Source: Candidatus Pacearchaeota archaeon
GTDB lineage: Archaea; Nanoarchaeota; Nanoarchaeia; Pacearchaeales; GW2011-AR1
Assembly (NCBI GenBank): GCA_002690445.1
Contig: NZER01000493.1
Location: forward strand, 1 to 6,637
Reading direction: 5' to 3'
Length of the DNA stretch: 6,637 bases
Shown here piece by piece: positions 4,614 to 6,637 of the stretch (position 1 is the stretch's first letter; each line of letters starts with the position of its first letter). Position numbers and translations under genes: made by a program. The notes beneath the pieces are model-generated. The model did not search any database. It was not told the DNA's origin and saw only the letters and a list, made by a program, of their open reading frames with translations.

Positions 4614-5813
4614 TTAACTCACAACAGGCTTATCCAAATATCCGATTTCATCCTCACTTAATTTTAATCTCTCCCTAATCCCATGGTCGCGCAAAAGCAG
4701 CCTCAGCATCAACCAGTCTTTCATTGCTTGCTTTGTAGAAATATGCGTATACTTAGCAAATTTCTGGCAAATTGTTTTTTGTTTCGCTGTCCTCTGATTT
4801 TTCAGCCAAATCTTCAAAATTCTCGTCGGCTTTTGATATTTTGTAAATCCTGCTCGATTATAACTTTTCACCCCCGCAATCCCGGCTCCCAGCAAAAAAT
4901 TCTCATAAACTAAAAATCGCCAATGCCTCTGTCTCATAATCCGCCCCCGAAAAACATCTGCAATACTCAACGCATCAAAAGCTGCCGCAAGCTCCTTCCC
5001 CTTATACTCTGCCGGAATATTATGCTCCATCCAAAGAAAAATTTCATCCAAAGGCATATTAACTTCATCAAAAACCCGAATCATTTTATCATCAATCTTT
5101 GCATTTTTAAAAACATGCTGCAACGCAGTAAAAATGCTCTGCTCTTTATTTCTCTCCCCCACCTCCTTCATTAAATCCGGAGAATCCATTTTTGATAAAA
5201 TCTGCAAATCATTCAAGGCTGCCCGCACATCCCCCCTTGCCTTAATTGCAATACTTGTCAAAACATCATTAGCCACTGCACAGCTCTCTTTAGCACAAAC
5301 ATTTCGCAACACATCTAAAATAATTTTATAATCAACCTCTTTCAACTGCACTAGCTCTGCCTTCTGCCTTAATAAATTAAACTTCCGCTGCCAAATATCA
5401 TTCGCAGTAATAATCACAGGAAAAGCAGAAACCTCCAAAATCACCAGCAACTCCCCCAACCCCCCCCTATCCCGCGCTGAAATCCCATCCACCTCATCAA
5501 CTAACAAAATCTTATTCTTCTTAAACAAACTCCTCTGCTTAGCTGCATTCCCAATAATCTCAGCTACTTTTTTCTTATTCCGCAAATCACTTGCATTCAA
5601 TTCCAAAATTTCAGCATCTAATTCAAAAGCAATTGCATAAGCTAAACTTGTCTTCCCAGTCCCAGGTGCCCCGTGCAGCACAACCGCCTTTTTCTGCGGA
5701 AAATTCTTCAAAAACACTTTCAACTTATCAATAGCCAACTCCTGCCCCTTCACATCTACAAAACAGTTTGCTCTATGCTTCTCACACCACGGCATGTTTT
5801 CATTTTGTATCAT
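4614..5813 (-). CDS. rfcL: Replication factor C large subunit (clamp loader ATPase)
   Basis: 399 residues. The subunit works with RFC-S to load the PCNA sliding clamp on primed DNA. The order is: N-terminal box MPWCEKHRANCFVDVKGQE (7-25), Walker A GAPGTGKT (48-55), ELNASDLRNK (71-80), Walker B LLVDEVDG (103-110), sensor 1 ITAND (135-139), sensor 2 GDVRAALNDLQ (194-204). A helical collar domain follows (about 225-310: WMEHNIPAEY, ELAAAFDALSIADVFRGRI, WRFLVYENFLLGAG). The C-terminal extension is short; no KKQ-rich PIP-box tail is obvious, so it is at the small end for archaeal RFC-L. The ATG at 5813 overlaps the previous stop as ATGA; Met7 at 5795 is an alternative that matches the usual family start. 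Upstream coupling favours the longer form. Confidence 0.95.
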   Translation of the reverse strand: MIQNENMPWCEKHRANCFVDVKGQELAIDKLKVFLKNFPQKKAVVLHGAPGTGKTSLAYAIAFELDAEILELNASDLRNKKKVAEIIGNAAKQRSLFKKNKILLVDEVDGISARDRGGLGELLVILEVSAFPVIITANDIWQRKFNLLRQKAELVQLKEVDYKIILDVLRNVCAKESCAVANDVLTSIAIKARGDVRAALNDLQILSKMDSPDLMKEVGERNKEQSIFTALQHVFKNAKIDDKMIRVFDEVNMPLDEIFLWMEHNIPAEYKGKELAAAFDALSIADVFRGRIMRQRHWRFLVYENFLLGAGIAGVKSYNRAGFTKYQKPTRILKIWLKNQRTAKQKTICQKFAKYTHISTKQAMKDWLMLRLLLRDHGIRERLKLSEDEIGYLDKPVVS

Positions 5814-6220
5814 TTTATTAAATCCAAATTCTCATTTATCACAAGAAGGGACATTCCTTTTAATTCATCTGTAAACGAACAATTAGGAAGGGGATTATAA
5901 AAAAATATCTTCTTTCCAAACTCCCAAGCCTTAATCACTTCCATAAATGTAGCACCACCAATATAATTCGGAATCCCATTTTTTTCAAAATTCAAAATTA
6001 AAATAGCATCTTGTTTTTTTATATTAGACCCATGTGTTTTCATCATCTTACACTTCCATCTCATATGTTCCTCTGCACCTACCTTTCTAACCTGTTCTTC
6101 TTCAAAAGGATTATCAAAGCAATTTGGTAATGTAATCTCATGGCCTTTTGCTTCTAAAAAACTTTTTATCTCATTAACCCTGCTATAAAAATATTTGCTA
6201 CATCCAATAAAGATTTTCAT
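5810..6220 (-). CDS. Nucleoside 2-deoxyribosyltransferase-like protein
   Basis: 136 residues with the layout of the nucleoside 2-deoxyribosyltransferase superfamily. A first strand MKIFIGCSKYFYSRVNEIKS (1-20) resembles the family's 'IFLSGS' start. A strand with DAILILNFEKNG (71-82) is followed by YIGGATFMEVIKAWEFGKKIFFYNPLP (86-112), where E94 sits at the place of the catalytic glutamate and the GKKIFFYNP strand follows. Family members cleave or exchange the N-glycosidic bond of nucleosides or nucleotides, or are related sensor-like proteins; the substrate cannot be read from sequence. Start and stop overlap neighbours by 4 bp (ATGA) on both sides, so it is translationally coupled between the 116-aa gene and rfcL. 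The length is typical for single-domain members. Fold assignment is fairly confident, activity is not. Confidence 0.75.
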   Translation of the reverse strand: MKIFIGCSKYFYSRVNEIKSFLEAKGHEITLPNCFDNPFEEEQVRKVGAEEHMRWKCKMMKTHGSNIKKQDAILILNFEKNGIPNYIGGATFMEVIKAWEFGKKIFFYNPLPNCSFTDELKGMSLLVINENLDLIK

Positions 6221-6567
6221 TCTGTATCATCTTCTCCATAAAGACCCCTCAAATAATTTCTCGAAGCAAGATAAAGTCTCATTGCCCAACGAAAAGTCTG
6301 CACTTGTTTAGCTACTTGAAGATAATCTCTATCCGGAGGCCCCATATGATTCTCACACATCGGATCTACAACTTCGCTATTGTAATTATGCTCCCCTTTC
6401 CCTTGTCTAACAAAATCATGTCTTCTAATAGAAATCGCCCAATCACCAGCTGCCTCCCTCAAAGAAAATCCTTTCTCATCTACAAATTTTTCGAAATCTA
6501 CATTATTTCTAAGAGCACGTCCCATAATTTCACCTTGCTCAAAAAAATATGGAGAAAAATTATCCAT
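6217..6567 (-). CDS. Uncharacterised 116-aa protein, first gene of the rfcL block
   Basis: Not recognised. A small soluble protein rich in Arg, Asp and aromatic residues, with FEKFVDEKGFSLREAAGDWAISIRRHDFV (25-53), a central NYNSEVVDPMCENHMGPPDRDYL segment (61-83) and a probable C-terminal helix (84-111), QVAKQVQTFRWAMRLYLASR being its core, before an acidic end EDDTE. There is a single cysteine, C71, and no clear metal site. The ATG at 6567 follows a G7 run (GGGGGGGTTTAG then ATG) that could mimic a Shine-Dalgarno; Met15 at 6525 is an alternative start. Its last 4 bp overlap the start of the deoxyribosyltransferase-like gene, and it heads the minus-strand operon. It may be a partner of that gene, but this is only inferred from coupling. 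Confidence 0.75.
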   Translation of the reverse strand: MDNFSPYFFEQGEIMGRALRNNVDFEKFVDEKGFSLREAAGDWAISIRRHDFVRQGKGEHNYNSEVVDPMCENHMGPPDRDYLQVAKQVQTFRWAMRLYLASRNYLRGLYGEDDTE

Positions 6568-6637
6568 CTAAACCCCCCCTAACCCCCCCCCCCCCCCACC
6601 CCGCCGCCCCTCTCAATCCCGCCAGAACCACCCCCAC
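6568..6637. other. C-rich tract with 15-base homopolymer upstream of the 116-aa gene
   Basis: Almost pure pyrimidine on the plus strand: a C7 run, TAA, then 15 consecutive C (6583-6597), then more C-runs broken by A, G or T. On the minus strand this is the 5' region of the 116-aa gene and holds many G-runs able to form quadruplexes. No TATA box is visible here. The length of the homopolymer is a likely site of sequencing error or phase variation. Confidence 0.75.

Noticed and set aside
4683..5331. Several plus-strand frames opposite rfcL
   Set aside because: All are antisense to a well-supported clamp loader gene and encode no recognisable domain.
1..6637. CRISPR array or toxin-antitoxin module
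   Set aside because: No regularly spaced repeats were found, and no small gene pair shows toxin or antitoxin motifs.

Overview
The window looks archaeal, most likely from a small-genome, AT-rich DPANN-type lineage; that lineage is an inference from gene types, not from a marker tree. It carries a replication factor C large subunit, a short single-OB-fold SSB/RPA-like protein, a TtuA-type tRNA thiolase, an archaeal-style protein L-isoaspartate methyltransferase, and a membrane-anchored thioredoxin-fold protein with a CPYG site. Several genes have an AT-rich box centred about 25-28 nt before their ATG and no Shine-Dalgarno, as expected for leaderless archaeal transcripts.

Left part (1-2689). 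A TtuA-type gene runs leftward off the window edge. It shares a 52-bp divergent promoter region with an unrecognised 195-aa gene. Its family-like sequence ends at a 92-bp nested palindrome (33-124). Next on the plus strand come the thioredoxin-fold membrane protein and, 10 nt later, the OB-fold protein, probably one transcription unit.

Middle (2690-3350) has no intact gene. It holds a decayed plus-strand gene with three lesions: a one-base loss near 2783-2793, a 191-bp miniature inverted-repeat element (2869-3059) flanked by a perfect 8-bp target duplication TAGATAGC, and a one-base gain in an A-run near 3173-3184. Correcting all three gives one continuous reading frame that runs into the 3' end of pcm on the other strand.

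Right part (3298-6567) is a minus-strand block. In transcription order: an unrecognised 116-aa gene, a nucleoside deoxyribosyltransferase-like gene, rfcL, a 176-aa conserved-looking gene, then pcm. The first four overlap by 4 bp or are 1 nt apart and so are probably one operon. pcm has its own apparent TATA box and is separated from the operon by a palindrome with a G-quadruplex-capable loop and a 22-bp copy of the pcm 3' end.

G-rich/C-rich tracts recur at the non-coding junctions: inside the palindrome at 33-124, inside the miniature element, in the palindrome before pcm, and as a 15-base homopolymer just before the last gene. No transposase, tRNA, rRNA or CRISPR array was seen.
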